DNA of 34,299 nt from JAFDBW01 sp963723355 (lineage in GTDB: Bacteria > Desulfobacterota > Desulfuromonadia > Desulfuromonadales > BM103). The notes below the pieces were generated by a model, which saw nothing but the letters and a program-made list of their open reading frames with translations, did not search any database and was not told where the DNA came from. The position numbers and the translations under genes are program-made. The stretch covers positions 1 through 34,299 of the forward strand of contig CAVRQQ010000028.1 of the NCBI GenBank assembly GCA_963723355.1. The letters are read 5' to 3'. Positions 24,777-33,888 of the stretch are shown here, one piece after another. Numbering within the stretch: position 1 is the first letter of the stretch; every line of letters begins with the position of its first letter.

Positions 24777-25872
24777 GCAGGGCACAGATCATTCGATTCT
24801 CCTGCTGGCGGTCTGTCTGACCTGCCTGGGCGTGGTCATGGTGTTCTCCTCGTCATCGATCATGGCTGTACGCGATTACAACGACAGCCTTTACTTCCTC
24901 AAGCGGCAGAGTGTGTTTGCCGTGGTCGGGTTTGCTGCCATGGCTCTGTTGATGCGGATAGATCTCAACCTGCTGCGCAAGGCCGCATGGCCGGTTCTGG
25001 GCGTATGCGCCCTGTTGCTGATAGCCGTTCTGGTCCCCGGTGTCGGCAAGAAGGTCAGCGGCGCCGCCCGCTGGCTCAATGTTGGCGGAATTACTTTCCA
25101 GCCGGCAGAGTTCGTCAAGGTTGGGCTGGTCATGTTTCTGGCCCATTCGCTGGCGCGCAAGCAGGACAAGGTCAAGAGTTTCCGCTTCGGTTTTTTGCCT
25201 TACATGCTGATCCTCGCCGTGTTGCTGGGACTTCTGCTGGCGCAGCCGGATATGGGCAGCGCCCTGACCCTTGCCGCGGTGGCGGTTGCCATGCTGCTGG
25301 TCGCCGGAACCCGGTTGAGTTACCTGGCCAGTATCGGCCTGATAGCCCTGCCGTTCCTCTACTTCATGGTGATGAGCGTTGATTACCGCAGGCGCCGGAT
25401 CCTGGCATTTCTCAACCCGTGGGAGGATCCGAGCAATTCCGGTTTCCAGATCATCCAGAGCTGGATCGCCTTCGGCTCCGGCGGGGCCTTCGGCCAGGGT
25501 CTGGGTGAGAGCAAGCAGAAGCTCTTCTACCTGCCCGAAGCGCATACTGATTTTATCTTTTCAGTGGTAGGCGAGGAACTCGGTTTTATCGGTGTGATAG
25601 TAATCGCCGCAATGTTCATGCTGCTGATCATGCGCGGCATGCGTACGGCGCTGAATGCGCCGAACGAATTCGGCTGCCTGTTGGCATTCGGCATCACCAT
25701 GCTGATCGGGCTGCAGGCATTTGTCAATATGGCCGTGGTGATGGGGATGGTCCCCACCAAGGGGCTGGCCTTGCCGTTCATTTCCTACGGCGGAACGAGC
25801 CTGGTGACAACTTTGGCCGCAATTGGCCTGCTGTTGAACGTATCACGCCATCTTCCTGGAGAGGTGCGATGA
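24766..25872 (+). CDS. ftsW: Septal peptidoglycan glycosyltransferase FtsW
   Basis: FtsW is the SEDS polymerase that extends septal glycan strands from lipid II together with FtsI. The 368-residue protein has about ten transmembrane helices and family landmarks MVFSSSSIMA, KKVSGAARWLNVGGITFQPAEFVKVGLVMFLAHSLA (with the conserved RWL and QPAE), QPDMGSALTL, NPWEDPSNSGFQIIQSWIAFGSGGAFGQGLGESKQKLFYLPEAHTDFIFSVVGEELG and LPFISYGGTSLV. It is coupled at both ends (murD overlap and ATGA with murG). Confidence 0.96.
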   Translation: MEIRQGTDHSILLLAVCLTCLGVVMVFSSSSIMAVRDYNDSLYFLKRQSVFAVVGFAAMALLMRIDLNLLRKAAWPVLGVCALLLIAVLVPGVGKKVSGAARWLNVGGITFQPAEFVKVGLVMFLAHSLARKQDKVKSFRFGFLPYMLILAVLLGLLLAQPDMGSALTLAAVAVAMLLVAGTRLSYLASIGLIALPFLYFMVMSVDYRRRRILAFLNPWEDPSNSGFQIIQSWIAFGSGGAFGQGLGESKQKLFYLPEAHTDFIFSVVGEELGFIGVIVIAAMFMLLIMRGMRTALNAPNEFGCLLAFGITMLIGLQAFVNMAVVMGMVPTKGLALPFISYGGTSLVTTLAAIGLLLNVSRHLPGEVR

Positions 25873-26948
25873 AGCTGCTGCTGGCCGGTGGCGGAACCGG
25901 CGGACACCTTTTCCCGGCGATCGCCCTGGCCGAGCAGTTCAAATCGGAAGAGCCGCAAGGTGAAGTGCTTTTTGTCGGTACCGAGCGCGGGCTGGAAGCG
26001 CGGATGCTGCCGGAACTCGGCTGGGCACTGGAGACGATAGAGATGAGCGGTTGGGCGGGGCGCGGGTTTATTGGCAGGTTCAGGGTCCTGGGGCAGCTGC
26101 TCAAGAGCCTCGGCCAGTCGAGGAAGATCCTGCGGAATTTCGATCCGGATGTTGTGGTCGGAGTCGGTGGCTACGCCTCTGTGCCAGTTCTGCTGGCGGC
26201 AAAAACCCAGGGAATACCGTTCGTGGTTCACGAGCAGAATGCATGGCCAGGGCTGGCCAACCGTCTGCTGGGGCGTTGGGCGAAGAGGGTCTGTCTTTCC
26301 TTCGACGAAGCCGATCGCGCGTTCCACTGCAGCGCCACGGTCCTGACCGGCAACCCGGTCCGGGCTGCCATGGAGACATGCCCGGGTATAGATGATGAAA
26401 AAACCTGCCTGCTGGTGTTTGGCGGCAGCCAGGGCGCGCGGGCGATCAACCGGGCGATTGTTGCAGCCTTGCCTATGCTGGAGGAATGGCGCGGCAAGCT
26501 GCAGATCATTCACCAGTCGGGAGAGCAGGATTACGAGGAGACCGTGCAGGGGTATCGCGACAATAACTGGCAGGATGTGGAGGTGACCCCCTTCATCAAG
26601 GATATGGTCGGGGCCTACGCAAAATCGACCTTGATCGTCTGCCGGGCCGGTGCGACGACCCTCGCAGAACTGACCGCCTGCGGCCGGCCGGCAATCCTGG
26701 TGCCGTACCCGTACGCTGCGGCAGGTCATCAGTCGACCAATGCCATGGCTATGGCCGCCAGGGGTGCTGCGATGACAATGGAAGAAGCAGACCTGACCCC
26801 GGAACGCCTGGCCACGTTGATCAGCGGCTTGCTGCATGATCGAACCAGTATCAAGACGATGGCGTCTGCGGCAAGGGGGCTGGCACGGCGCGGAGCCGCG
26901 GCCCGGCTACTGCAGGAATGTCGAGCTGTTCTCGACGAAGCCATCTGA
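25869..26948 (+). CDS. murG: UDP-GlcNAc: lipid I GlcNAc transferase MurG
   Basis: MurG adds GlcNAc to lipid I to make lipid II at the inner face of the membrane. The 359-residue GT-B protein begins KLLLAGGGTGGHLFPAIALAEQF with the glycine-rich lipid-binding loop, and continues GVGGYASVPVLLAAKTQGIPFVVHEQNAWPGLANR, GNPVR, LLVFGGSQGARAINRA and CRAGATTLAEL, PYPYAAAGHQSTNA in the UDP-GlcNAc site. It starts four bases inside ftsW (ATGA) and ends 11 bp before murC. Confidence 0.97.
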   Translation: MKLLLAGGGTGGHLFPAIALAEQFKSEEPQGEVLFVGTERGLEARMLPELGWALETIEMSGWAGRGFIGRFRVLGQLLKSLGQSRKILRNFDPDVVVGVGGYASVPVLLAAKTQGIPFVVHEQNAWPGLANRLLGRWAKRVCLSFDEADRAFHCSATVLTGNPVRAAMETCPGIDDEKTCLLVFGGSQGARAINRAIVAALPMLEEWRGKLQIIHQSGEQDYEETVQGYRDNNWQDVEVTPFIKDMVGAYAKSTLIVCRAGATTLAELTACGRPAILVPYPYAAAGHQSTNAMAMAARGAAMTMEEADLTPERLATLISGLLHDRTSIKTMASAARGLARRGAAARLLQECRAVLDEAI

Positions 26949-26959
26949 CAGGGATAGTT

Positions 26960-28336
26960 ATGTACGGCAAGATCCAGAAAATCCATTTTGTTGGCATCGG
27001 CGGGATCGGCATGAGCGGCATTGCCGAAGTGCTGCTCAACCTGGGCTATCAGGTCACAGGCTCCGATCTCAAGGAAAGCGATATCACCAGGCGACTGCAC
27101 AAGCTCGGCGGCTCGATTTCTTACGGCCATCGCAGCGAGAACCTCGCCGAGGTGGATGTCGTGGTGACTTCAACCGCCGTGAAACAGGACAACCCGGAAG
27201 TCGAGGAAGCCCACAGGCGCAAGATTCCCGTGATCCCCCGCGCTGAAATGCTGGCCGAGTTGATGCGCATGAAGTACGGCATCGCGATAGCCGGGACCCA
27301 CGGCAAGACGACGACCACCAGCATGGTGGCGACGGTCCTGTCGCACGGTGGGATCGATCCGACTGTGGTTATCGGCGGCCGGCTTGATTCGATCGGTTCC
27401 AACGCGAAGCTTGGGCAAGGTGAGTTCCTGGTTGCAGAGGCCGACGAGTCGGACGGCTCGTTCCTGAAGCTGTCACCGACCATCGCCGTGGTCACCAATG
27501 TCGACGAGGATCATCTCGACTACTACGAGGATATCGATGAGATTCGCGCAACCTTTATCGATTTTATCAACAAGGTGCCGTTCTACGGGCTGGTCGTACT
27601 CTGTCTCGATGATCAGAACCTGCAAGGGATGATCCCCCAGGTGAAGAAACGCCTGGTGACTTACGGCCTGACCAGCCAGGCCGATTTCCAGGCCTCCGAA
27701 ATCGTCCACGATGGTGACCGCACCAGATTCAAAGTGCACTACCGGGGAGATGAGCTCGGCCAACTGAGCATCCGCATGCCCGGCAGGCACAACGTTCTGA
27801 ATGCCCTGGCTGCGGTTGCTGTCGGCATGGAGCTGGATATGCAGTTCTCGGCGATCGCCGAGGGCTTCCAGGACTTCGGCGGTGTCGGGCGCAGGTTTGA
27901 GATCAAGGGCGAGCCGCAAGGGATCATGATTGTTGATGACTACGGCCATCATCCTGTCGAAATCAAGGCGACCCTGGCGGCGGCCTGCTCCGGTTGGAAC
28001 CGGCGCATCGTCGCGGTGTTCCAGCCGCATCGCTACAGCAGGACCGAGGCGCTGTTTGATGACTTCGTGACTGCTTTCTACCAGGCTGATCACATTGCCG
28101 TCATGGATGTCTATGCCGCCGGTGAGCAACCGATTGCGGAGGTTAATGCTCAGAAGCTGGTAGATGGAATCAGCGGCCATGGCCACAAGTCATGCTGCTA
28201 CACCGGGGACATAGAGGCCACGGTTAAACATCTGCAAGGCGTATTGCAGCCCGGCGATATCGTCATCACACTAGGTGCCGGCAATGTCTGGCAGGTCGGT
28301 GAAGAGCTGAATCGACTTCTGAGCGGATCAGACTAA
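26960..28336 (+). CDS. murC: UDP-MurNAc: L-alanine ligase MurC
   Basis: MurC adds the first amino acid (L-Ala) to UDP-MurNAc. The 458-residue protein begins MYGKIQKIHFVGIGGIGMSGIAEVL, with the UDP-binding GIGGIGMSGIAE motif, then the ATP loop IAGTHGKTTTTSMVATVL, EADESDGSFLKL, VTNVDEDHLDYYEDI and the late DDYGHHPVEIKATLAA and FQPHRYSRTEALFDDF. ATG 26960 is chosen because the longer upstream frame lies inside murG and this start gives the family N-terminus. murB, which often follows, is missing. Confidence 0.97.
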   Translation: MYGKIQKIHFVGIGGIGMSGIAEVLLNLGYQVTGSDLKESDITRRLHKLGGSISYGHRSENLAEVDVVVTSTAVKQDNPEVEEAHRRKIPVIPRAEMLAELMRMKYGIAIAGTHGKTTTTSMVATVLSHGGIDPTVVIGGRLDSIGSNAKLGQGEFLVAEADESDGSFLKLSPTIAVVTNVDEDHLDYYEDIDEIRATFIDFINKVPFYGLVVLCLDDQNLQGMIPQVKKRLVTYGLTSQADFQASEIVHDGDRTRFKVHYRGDELGQLSIRMPGRHNVLNALAAVAVGMELDMQFSAIAEGFQDFGGVGRRFEIKGEPQGIMIVDDYGHHPVEIKATLAAACSGWNRRIVAVFQPHRYSRTEALFDDFVTAFYQADHIAVMDVYAAGEQPIAEVNAQKLVDGISGHGHKSCCYTGDIEATVKHLQGVLQPGDIVITLGAGNVWQVGEELNRLLSGSD

Positions 28337-28367
28337 CAGCGAGGGTCACAGGATCGGGAACGGGAAC

Positions 28368-29298
28368 ATGTCGAATCGCGATGTAATGAAACAAAAGAGA
28401 ACGGCCGTACTGATGGGAGGACTCTCCGCAGAGCGTGAGGTCTCCCTGAAGACCGGTAATGCCGTGCTCAAGGCGCTGCTCGAGAATGGCTGTAATGCCG
28501 TCGCCGTCGATGTCGGGCACGACCTGCCGGCTGCAGCTGCGGAACGCGCAAGCAGAACAGGCTTTTATCTGCCTGCACGGCCGCTACGGTGAGGACGGCA
28601 CGGTCCAGGGTCTGCTGGAGATGATGCAGATCCCGTACACCGGCAGCGGTGTCATGTCTTCAAGCATGGCGATGGACAAGGTGGTGAGCAAGCAGATCCT
28701 GCTCTACCACGAGATCTCAACTCCCGGTTTCGTTTCATATCGTGCCGGGGACGATCGGGCCGCGCTGCTGAAGCGCTGTCGCCACTTCCCGCTGGTCGTC
28801 AAACCGGCCAGGGAAGGCTCGACGATCGGCATTACCATCGCCCATGACCGGGATCAGCTCGAGGCCGGCCTGGATGAGGCCCTGGAGCACGACCAACTGG
28901 TCCTGATCGAGGATTTCATCAAGGGTGACGAAGTGACCGTCAGCGTGCTGAACGGCGAACCGTTGCCGATTATCAAGATCGTGCCGAAAAGCGGTTTTTA
29001 CGACTACCAGTCGAAGTACACGCCGGGACAGACCGAGTATATCCTGCCGGCACCGCTGGATGCGGTCCTGTACAACCGTCTGCAGGAGACGTCCGTGGCA
29101 GCGTGCCAGGCACTGTCGTGCCGCGGAGCCGCCCGCGTCGACTTCATGGTCAGGGAGAAGGAGTTCTTCTGTCTCGAGATCAACACCATCCCGGGGATGA
29201 CCGAAACCAGCCTGTTGCCAAAGGCTGCCGCAGAGGCCGGCGTCTCTTTCACTGAGCTGACAATGCGGATTCTCGATGATGCAGGTTTGAACAAATAG
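28368..29298 (+). CDS. ddl: D-alanine: D-alanine ligase Ddl (frameshifted)
   Basis: Ddl makes the D-Ala-D-Ala dipeptide used by MurF. The N-terminus VLMGGLSAEREVSLKTGNAV is in one frame and the rest (AFICLHGRYGEDGTVQGLLEMMQIPYTGSG, DKVVSKQIL, VVKPAREGSTIGI, ARVDFMVREKEFFCLEINTIPGMTETSLLPKAA) is in the +1 frame. Removing one base near 28532 (T in GGCTGCAG) joins DLPAQLRNAQAEQAF and restores about 309 residues, the normal size. As given, the product would stop early and be inactive. ATG 28368 follows AGGATCGGGA; ATG 28386 is an alternative start. Confidence 0.92.
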
Positions 29299-29315
29299 CG
29301 GATGACTGACAAGCG

Positions 29316-30158
29316 ATGAAAGACCTGAAACTCAACAAGCGGAAGAAGCTCAAGTCGAACCGGCGCAAGCAGGAGAAGCAGCCGCGCGACTGGAAGCAAT
29401 TATTTCACCGCCTGTTGCGAATCGGCATCGCTTCCGGAAGCGGTTTTCTGCTGGCCAGCGGTGCTCTCCTGACTGTACAGATGCTACTCGAGTCGGGCTA
29501 TTTCGGCGTGAAACTGGTTCGCGTGGAGCAGCAGGTGAGAGTCAGTGAAGGCGACATCCTTGATGCCTCTGACATCAAGATCGGCGACAGCCTGTTTGAT
29601 CTGGAACTGCACATGATTGGTCGCAAGATCGAAGAACATCCGTGGATCGCCAGGGCCGAAGTGGAACGATCGTTCCCCGACCAGGTGGTCATCCGGGTGG
29701 TGGAACGGCAGGCGCGGGCGATTATTGACCTCGATTACCTGTACTACGTGGACCGGGAAGGCGTTGCCTTTAAAATGCTCGAATCGGGAGATGAACTTGA
29801 TTACCCGGTGATCACAGGTATCGACCGGCAGTACCTGCTTGATCATCCGGACCAGACCCAGAACAGCCTGGACCTGGCCCTGAGCCTGATGGACCAGCTG
29901 GAGCAACGAAAACTTTTCAACCTCGATGATGTGTCGGAGATCCATTTCGACCAGCAGGAGGGCTTGATCATATACACCCGCATCGGCGGGGTGCCGGTGC
30001 GGATGGGCAAAGAGAACTTTTATGCCAAGCTCGACCGGTTTGAAGCCATTTACGAAGACCTTGAGCCGAGACTGCTGGCTCTCAAGTATATCGACCTTAA
30101 CGTGACCGATCGTGTGATTGTCAAAGTGGACGTCAAGCGCACGACCGGCAGAAGCTAG
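29316..30158 (+). CDS. ftsQ: Cell division protein FtsQ (DivIB)
   Basis: FtsQ anchors the FtsQLB complex in the septum. The 280-residue protein has a very basic cytosolic N-terminus (KLNKRKKLKSNRRKQEKQPRDWK), one transmembrane helix (about 35-56) and a periplasmic POTRA domain starting VKLVRVEQQVRVSEGDILDASDIKIGDSLFDLELHMIGRKIEEHPWIARAEVERSFPDQVVIRVVERQA, followed by the FtsQ/DivIB beta domain. Sequence identity in this family is low, but the POTRA pattern and position before ftsA make the call firm. It begins 17 bp after ddl. Confidence 0.93.
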   Translation: MKDLKLNKRKKLKSNRRKQEKQPRDWKQLFHRLLRIGIASGSGFLLASGALLTVQMLLESGYFGVKLVRVEQQVRVSEGDILDASDIKIGDSLFDLELHMIGRKIEEHPWIARAEVERSFPDQVVIRVVERQARAIIDLDYLYYVDREGVAFKMLESGDELDYPVITGIDRQYLLDHPDQTQNSLDLALSLMDQLEQRKLFNLDDVSEIHFDQQEGLIIYTRIGGVPVRMGKENFYAKLDRFEAIYEDLEPRLLALKYIDLNVTDRVIVKVDVKRTTGRS

Positions 30159-30180
30159 ATTTATGGGGAAGGGGAGACAC

Positions 30181-31410
30181 ATGAACAGTAAACGGGAAAA
30201 TCTGATCGTCGGACTCGATATCGGCACGACGAAGATTTGTGCCATCGTCGGGGCAATGACCGACGAGGGGCTCGACGTCGTCGGGATCGGGACCAGCCCA
30301 TCGCGGGGTTTGCGCAAAGGAGTGGTGATTAATATCGAAAGCACGGTCAACGCAATCCGCAAGGCGATCCAGGAAGCGGAGTTGATGGCCGGTTGCGAGA
30401 TCAAGTCGGTTTTCGCCGGTATCGCCGGCGGTCACATCAAGGGAATCAACTCCCAGGGTGTGATCGCGATCAAGAACCGCGAGGTTACCACCGAAGATGT
30501 GCGCCGCGTGATCGATGCCGCCAAAGCCCTGGCGATTCCGATGGACCGTGAGGTGATCCATATTCTGCCCCAGGAATTCATCATCGATGACCAGGACGGC
30601 ATCAAGGAGCCGCTCGGTATGAGCGGTGTGCGCCTGGAAGCGCGGGTGCATATCGTTACCGGTGCCGTGGCCAGTGCGCAGAATATCATCAAGAGCTGCA
30701 ACAAGGCCGGCGTCGATGTCGGTGATATCGTCCTCGAACAGCTGGCTTCCTCGGAGGCCGTGTTGACCCCGGATGAAAAAGACCTCGGCGTGGCTCTGGT
30801 CGATGTCGGCGGCGGTACAACGGATATAGCGATTTTCGTCGACGGTGCGATCAAGCATACCTCGGTCCTGTCGCTGGGCGGCAATCACCTGACTAACGAT
30901 ATTGCCGTCGGTCTGCGCACTCCGACCGCCGAGGCGGAAAAGATCAAGCAGGTCTCGGGCTGCTGCCTGGCTTCGATGGTCGGTAAGGACGAGACGATCG
31001 AGGTGCCGTCGGTCGGCGGCCGTGAACCGCGGATTCTGTCGCGTCAACTGCTCGCAGAGATTCTCGAGCCGCGGGTCGAGGAGATTTTCACCCTGGTCAA
31101 CCGGGAGATCGTCAAAAGCGGTTTCGAGGACCTGATCGCATCCGGGGTGGTGTTGACCGGTGGCTCGGCGATCCTGCCGGGGATGCCGGAACTGGCCGAG
31201 CAGATTTTTGACCTGCCGGTTCGCCGTGGCAAGCCGACCGATATCGGCGGCCTGACCGATGTGGTCAACTCACCGATCTACGCCACCGGCGTAGGCCTGG
31301 TGAAATACGGCAGTCGCAACATGCAGACGCGCAACTTCGTGATCGGCCAGGAGAACCTGTTCGATCGCGTTACGCGCCGCATGAAGGAATGGTTCGGAGA
31401 ATTTTTCTAA
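30181..31410 (+). CDS. ftsA: Cell division protein FtsA
   Basis: FtsA is an actin-like ATPase that tethers FtsZ filaments to the inner membrane. The 409-residue protein shows LIVGLDIGTTKICAIVGAM (phosphate 1), the 1C-domain region, GVALVDVGGGTTDIAIFVDGAIKHTSVLSLGGNHLTNDIA (phosphate 2) and GVVLTGGSAILPGMPELAEQIF (adenosine motif). It ends with VTRRMKEWFGEFF, a C-terminal amphipathic helix for membrane binding. GGGGAG precedes ATG 30181; the longer upstream frame is inside ftsQ. Confidence 0.97.
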   Translation: MNSKRENLIVGLDIGTTKICAIVGAMTDEGLDVVGIGTSPSRGLRKGVVINIESTVNAIRKAIQEAELMAGCEIKSVFAGIAGGHIKGINSQGVIAIKNREVTTEDVRRVIDAAKALAIPMDREVIHILPQEFIIDDQDGIKEPLGMSGVRLEARVHIVTGAVASAQNIIKSCNKAGVDVGDIVLEQLASSEAVLTPDEKDLGVALVDVGGGTTDIAIFVDGAIKHTSVLSLGGNHLTNDIAVGLRTPTAEAEKIKQVSGCCLASMVGKDETIEVPSVGGREPRILSRQLLAEILEPRVEEIFTLVNREIVKSGFEDLIASGVVLTGGSAILPGMPELAEQIFDLPVRRGKPTDIGGLTDVVNSPIYATGVGLVKYGSRNMQTRNFVIGQENLFDRVTRRMKEWFGEFF

Positions 31411-31497
31411 AAAGGCAAATCAAGGCATTGTGCCAGAAACTTAAACTGACGGGGCCATGGAGAGGCTCCGGACACAACAATGGCGGAGGGAGTCATT

Positions 31498-32652
31498 ATG
31501 TTTGAATTTGACGAGAATATTGACCAGGTAGCAAAGATCAAGGTTGTTGGAGTTGGTGGCGGCGGCAGCAACGCAGTCAATACGATGATTGCCGGTCGTA
31601 TTGACGGGGTGGAGTTCATGGTGGCGAACACCGATGCCCAGGCTTTGCGCGCCAACCTGGCGTCGTTGCGGGTGCAGCTCGGGACGAAGCTGACCAAGGG
31701 CCTCGGCGCCGGCGCTAACCCTGAGGTCGGACGGGAAGCGGCCGAAGAAGACCGGGCCCGTCTCAAGGAGCTGCTGCAGGGTGCTGACATGGTTTTTATC
31801 GCTGCCGGCCTTGGCGGAGGGACCGGGACCGGTGCAGCACCGGTGATTGCCGAAGTTGCACGGGAAATCGGTGCGTTGACCGTTGCTGTCGTGACCAAGC
31901 CGTTCGCTTTCGAGGGCAAGCAGCGCATGATCAAGGCAGATGAGGGTGTTGATGAACTCAAGCAGGTTGTCGATTCGCTGATTCTGATCCCGAATGATCG
32001 TCTCAGCGGTCTTGCCGACAAGAAGATGGGCATCCTCGATGCGTTCAAACCTGCTGACGATGTGTTGCGTCAGGCCGTACAGGGGATCTCGGATTTGATC
32101 ACGACCCACGGCATGATCAATGTCGACTTTGCCGATGTCAAGGCCGCGATGAGTGAACGCGGTATGGCGATGATGGGCATAGGTCTCGCTGAAGGTGAAG
32201 GTCGTGCGATAAAAGCCGCCCAGCAGGCGATCTGCAGTCCGCTTCTGGAAGAGATCGACATCTCCGGTGCCAAGGGTGTGCTGGTCAACGTCACCGGTTC
32301 TTCGAGCATGACCATGAATGACTACCAGGAAGTCGCCAACATCATCCATGAGAAAGTTCACGAGGACGCGAATATCTTTATCGGCCTGGTGATTAACGAG
32401 GAGATGGGTGAGAAGATCCAGGTGACCGCGATCGCGACGGGCTTTGGTTGCTCATTTGACACCGGCAAGCGTGGCGCGAGCAAGGAACTCGGCTATCCGA
32501 CTCCGGCTGCGCCAAACAAGATTGATCGTGACATACCGGCTTTTATCCGCAACCAGAACATGGACAAGCCTCGCGCCAGTATGCGCATCGGCAGCTACAG
32601 CGAGGACGAGGAATACGATATCCCGACGTTTTTACGTAAGCGGGTCGACTGA
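31498..32652 (+). CDS. ftsZ: Cell division protein FtsZ
   Basis: FtsZ is the tubulin-like GTPase that forms the division ring. The 384-residue protein begins IKVVGVGGGGSNAVNTM, carries the GTP signature GGGTGTG at about 106-112, VVTKPFAFEGKQRM, NDRL and the T7 loop NVDFADVKAAM. It ends DEEYDIPTFLRKRVD with the conserved C-terminal peptide that binds FtsA. The spacer before that peptide is short. GGAGGGAG (31485-31492) fixes ATG 31498. It is last in the dcw cluster; a terminator follows 170 bp downstream. Confidence 0.98.
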   Translation: MFEFDENIDQVAKIKVVGVGGGGSNAVNTMIAGRIDGVEFMVANTDAQALRANLASLRVQLGTKLTKGLGAGANPEVGREAAEEDRARLKELLQGADMVFIAAGLGGGTGTGAAPVIAEVAREIGALTVAVVTKPFAFEGKQRMIKADEGVDELKQVVDSLILIPNDRLSGLADKKMGILDAFKPADDVLRQAVQGISDLITTHGMINVDFADVKAAMSERGMAMMGIGLAEGEGRAIKAAQQAICSPLLEEIDISGAKGVLVNVTGSSSMTMNDYQEVANIIHEKVHEDANIFIGLVINEEMGEKIQVTAIATGFGCSFDTGKRGASKELGYPTPAAPNKIDRDIPAFIRNQNMDKPRASMRIGSYSEDEEYDIPTFLRKRVD

Positions 32653-32821
32653 ACCAGATATTTTCCCGAAGGGCTGATTTTCAAGGCCCCGACGGCCAAC
32701 TGCTGAACTACAATTCCGTGGCTTGTCAAGGGGTGAGCAGCCGTGCCGGTTCTCCGCCCGGCGTCTCACGGTTTGTTCAATGCTCTGCGCCTGCCTGTAA
32801 TGTGACTCCCTCAACTACATT

Positions 32822-32849
32822 GGGCCGCCTCGTGCGGCCCCATTTTTTT
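32822..32849 (+). terminator. Intrinsic terminator after ftsZ
   Basis: GGGCCGC (32822-32828) and GCGGCCC (32834-32840) form a perfect 7-bp GC stem with a CTCGT loop, followed by CA and seven T (32843-32849). It probably ends the dcw transcript. The 170 bp between the ftsZ stop and this stem show no other gene. Confidence 0.9.
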
Positions 32850-32947
32850 GTCCGGGATCCTTGCCGCATTGATCCACTTCGAAGATGCCTTCGTTTGGTT
32901 GCGATCTCTTCACACAGGCGTCCATAGCCAGTGAGCAACTTGCGTCA

Positions 32948-33397
32948 TTACCGCAGTGCCGTTTCGGTCATTCCGGCCAGGGCCTTGCCAAGTTTTCCGG
33001 CGACCGGGCAATCAGCAACATTGTGGCGTTTCGCCAGAAATTCCGGATCGTTGTAACCGAGCCAGACCTGGGAGGAGGCGTCCTGCCAGACCAGGGCTTT
33101 CAGCGGCAGGTCGATGCCGACCGTCTGCGCACACTCCATAAACGGCGTCCCGCCTTGCGGGTTGCCGAATATGATCACTTCAGTCGGGCGCAGCGATTTG
33201 CCAACCTTCGATGCGCCGGCGGCGTGGTTGATGCGCGCGAAAACGTTCAGACCGCGCTCTTTCACCACGGCTTCAAACCGGTCCATCGTATCTTTGGCGT
33301 TGTAGGGACTCTTGACGGCAATCAGGCCATCGGCGGCGCCGACTGCCGAGACCATCAATGCGAGGCTGAGAATCAGAAACAATTGCAGGACTTTCAT
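32948..33397 (-). CDS. Exported DUF302 protein
   Basis: This 149-residue protein has a clear signal peptide (MKVLQLFLILSLALMVSAVGAADG, cut near residue 20) and one DUF302 domain: SPYNAKDTMDRFEAVVKERGLNVFARINHAAGASKVGKSLRPTEVIIFGNPQGGTPFMECAQTVGIDLPLKALVW-type sequence is typical. The family is periplasmic or membrane-associated with unsettled function. AAGGAG (complement of 33403-33408) fixes ATG 33397. A perfect TATAAT lies at 33453-33458 on the minus strand as a possible -10, but no good -35 was found. Confidence 0.88.
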   Translation of the reverse strand: MKVLQLFLILSLALMVSAVGAADGLIAVKSPYNAKDTMDRFEAVVKERGLNVFARINHAAGASKVGKSLRPTEVIIFGNPQGGTPFMECAQTVGIDLPLKALVWQDASSQVWLGYNDPEFLAKRHNVADCPVAGKLGKALAGMTETALR

Positions 33398-33497
33398 ACG
33401 AACTCCTTCTCTGTTGTGTATGGATTTCTGGTCATTCGTAGTCATCCCTCCGATTATAACTCTTCTCGGGGAAAGTACTCGAAAACAGAAGGTTAAT

Positions 33498-33842
33498 CTA
33501 TTCGTGTGCCGACCTGGAGTCTTTCGGCACCTGCGCTCTTGCTGTCATCGAATAATCACGAGTTATGTTGCCTACGCGAATCCGGTAATCCTTGAACAGG
33601 CTGCCGCGTCCTTTCGCCTGGGCCATACGGTGTTGCTCCAGGTTTCGCCATCGGGTCACCGAGGCCTCGTCTTGCCAGAAGGAAAGTGACAGGACTTTGT
33701 CCGGATCTGTCAGGCTCTGGAAGCGCTCGATCGATATGAATCCAGGTATGTCGGCGAGATGCTCACGCAGCTTTGCGGCGATTGCCAGGTATTCAGCTTT
33801 TCCTGCTTGTTTCGGGATGACCTCGAAGATGACTGCGATCAT
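33498..33842 (-). CDS. Antibiotic biosynthesis monooxygenase (ABM) domain protein
   Basis: This 114-residue cytosolic protein has the ferredoxin-like ABM pattern: MIAVIFEVIPKQAGKAEYLAIAAKLREHLADIPGFISIERFQSLTDPDKVLSLSFWQDEASVTRWRNLEQHRMAQ, similar to small quinol or haem-type monooxygenases of PF03992. GGAGA before ATG 33842 supports the start. The name is historical; many relatives act in quinone or stress metabolism and the substrate here is unknown. It lies between a small membrane protein and DUF302 gene, all on the minus strand. Confidence 0.85.
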   Translation of the reverse strand: MIAVIFEVIPKQAGKAEYLAIAAKLREHLADIPGFISIERFQSLTDPDKVLSLSFWQDEASVTRWRNLEQHRMAQAKGRGSLFKDYRIRVGNITRDYSMTARAQVPKDSRSAHE

Positions 33843-33888
33843 GTGGCGTCTCCGGCTGATTGGCAAAAATGAACTGGCTGTGTCTCAA

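Noticed and set aside
3851..28532. Programmed +1 frameshifting as a shared regulatory system
   Set aside because: The sites share no slippery codon, stop or stimulator, and only one (rsmH, CCG TGA) has a stop at the shift point.
32885..33496. Plus-strand 203-codon open frame
   Set aside because: It is the antisense shadow of the DUF302 gene, which has a signal peptide and a clear ribosome-binding site.
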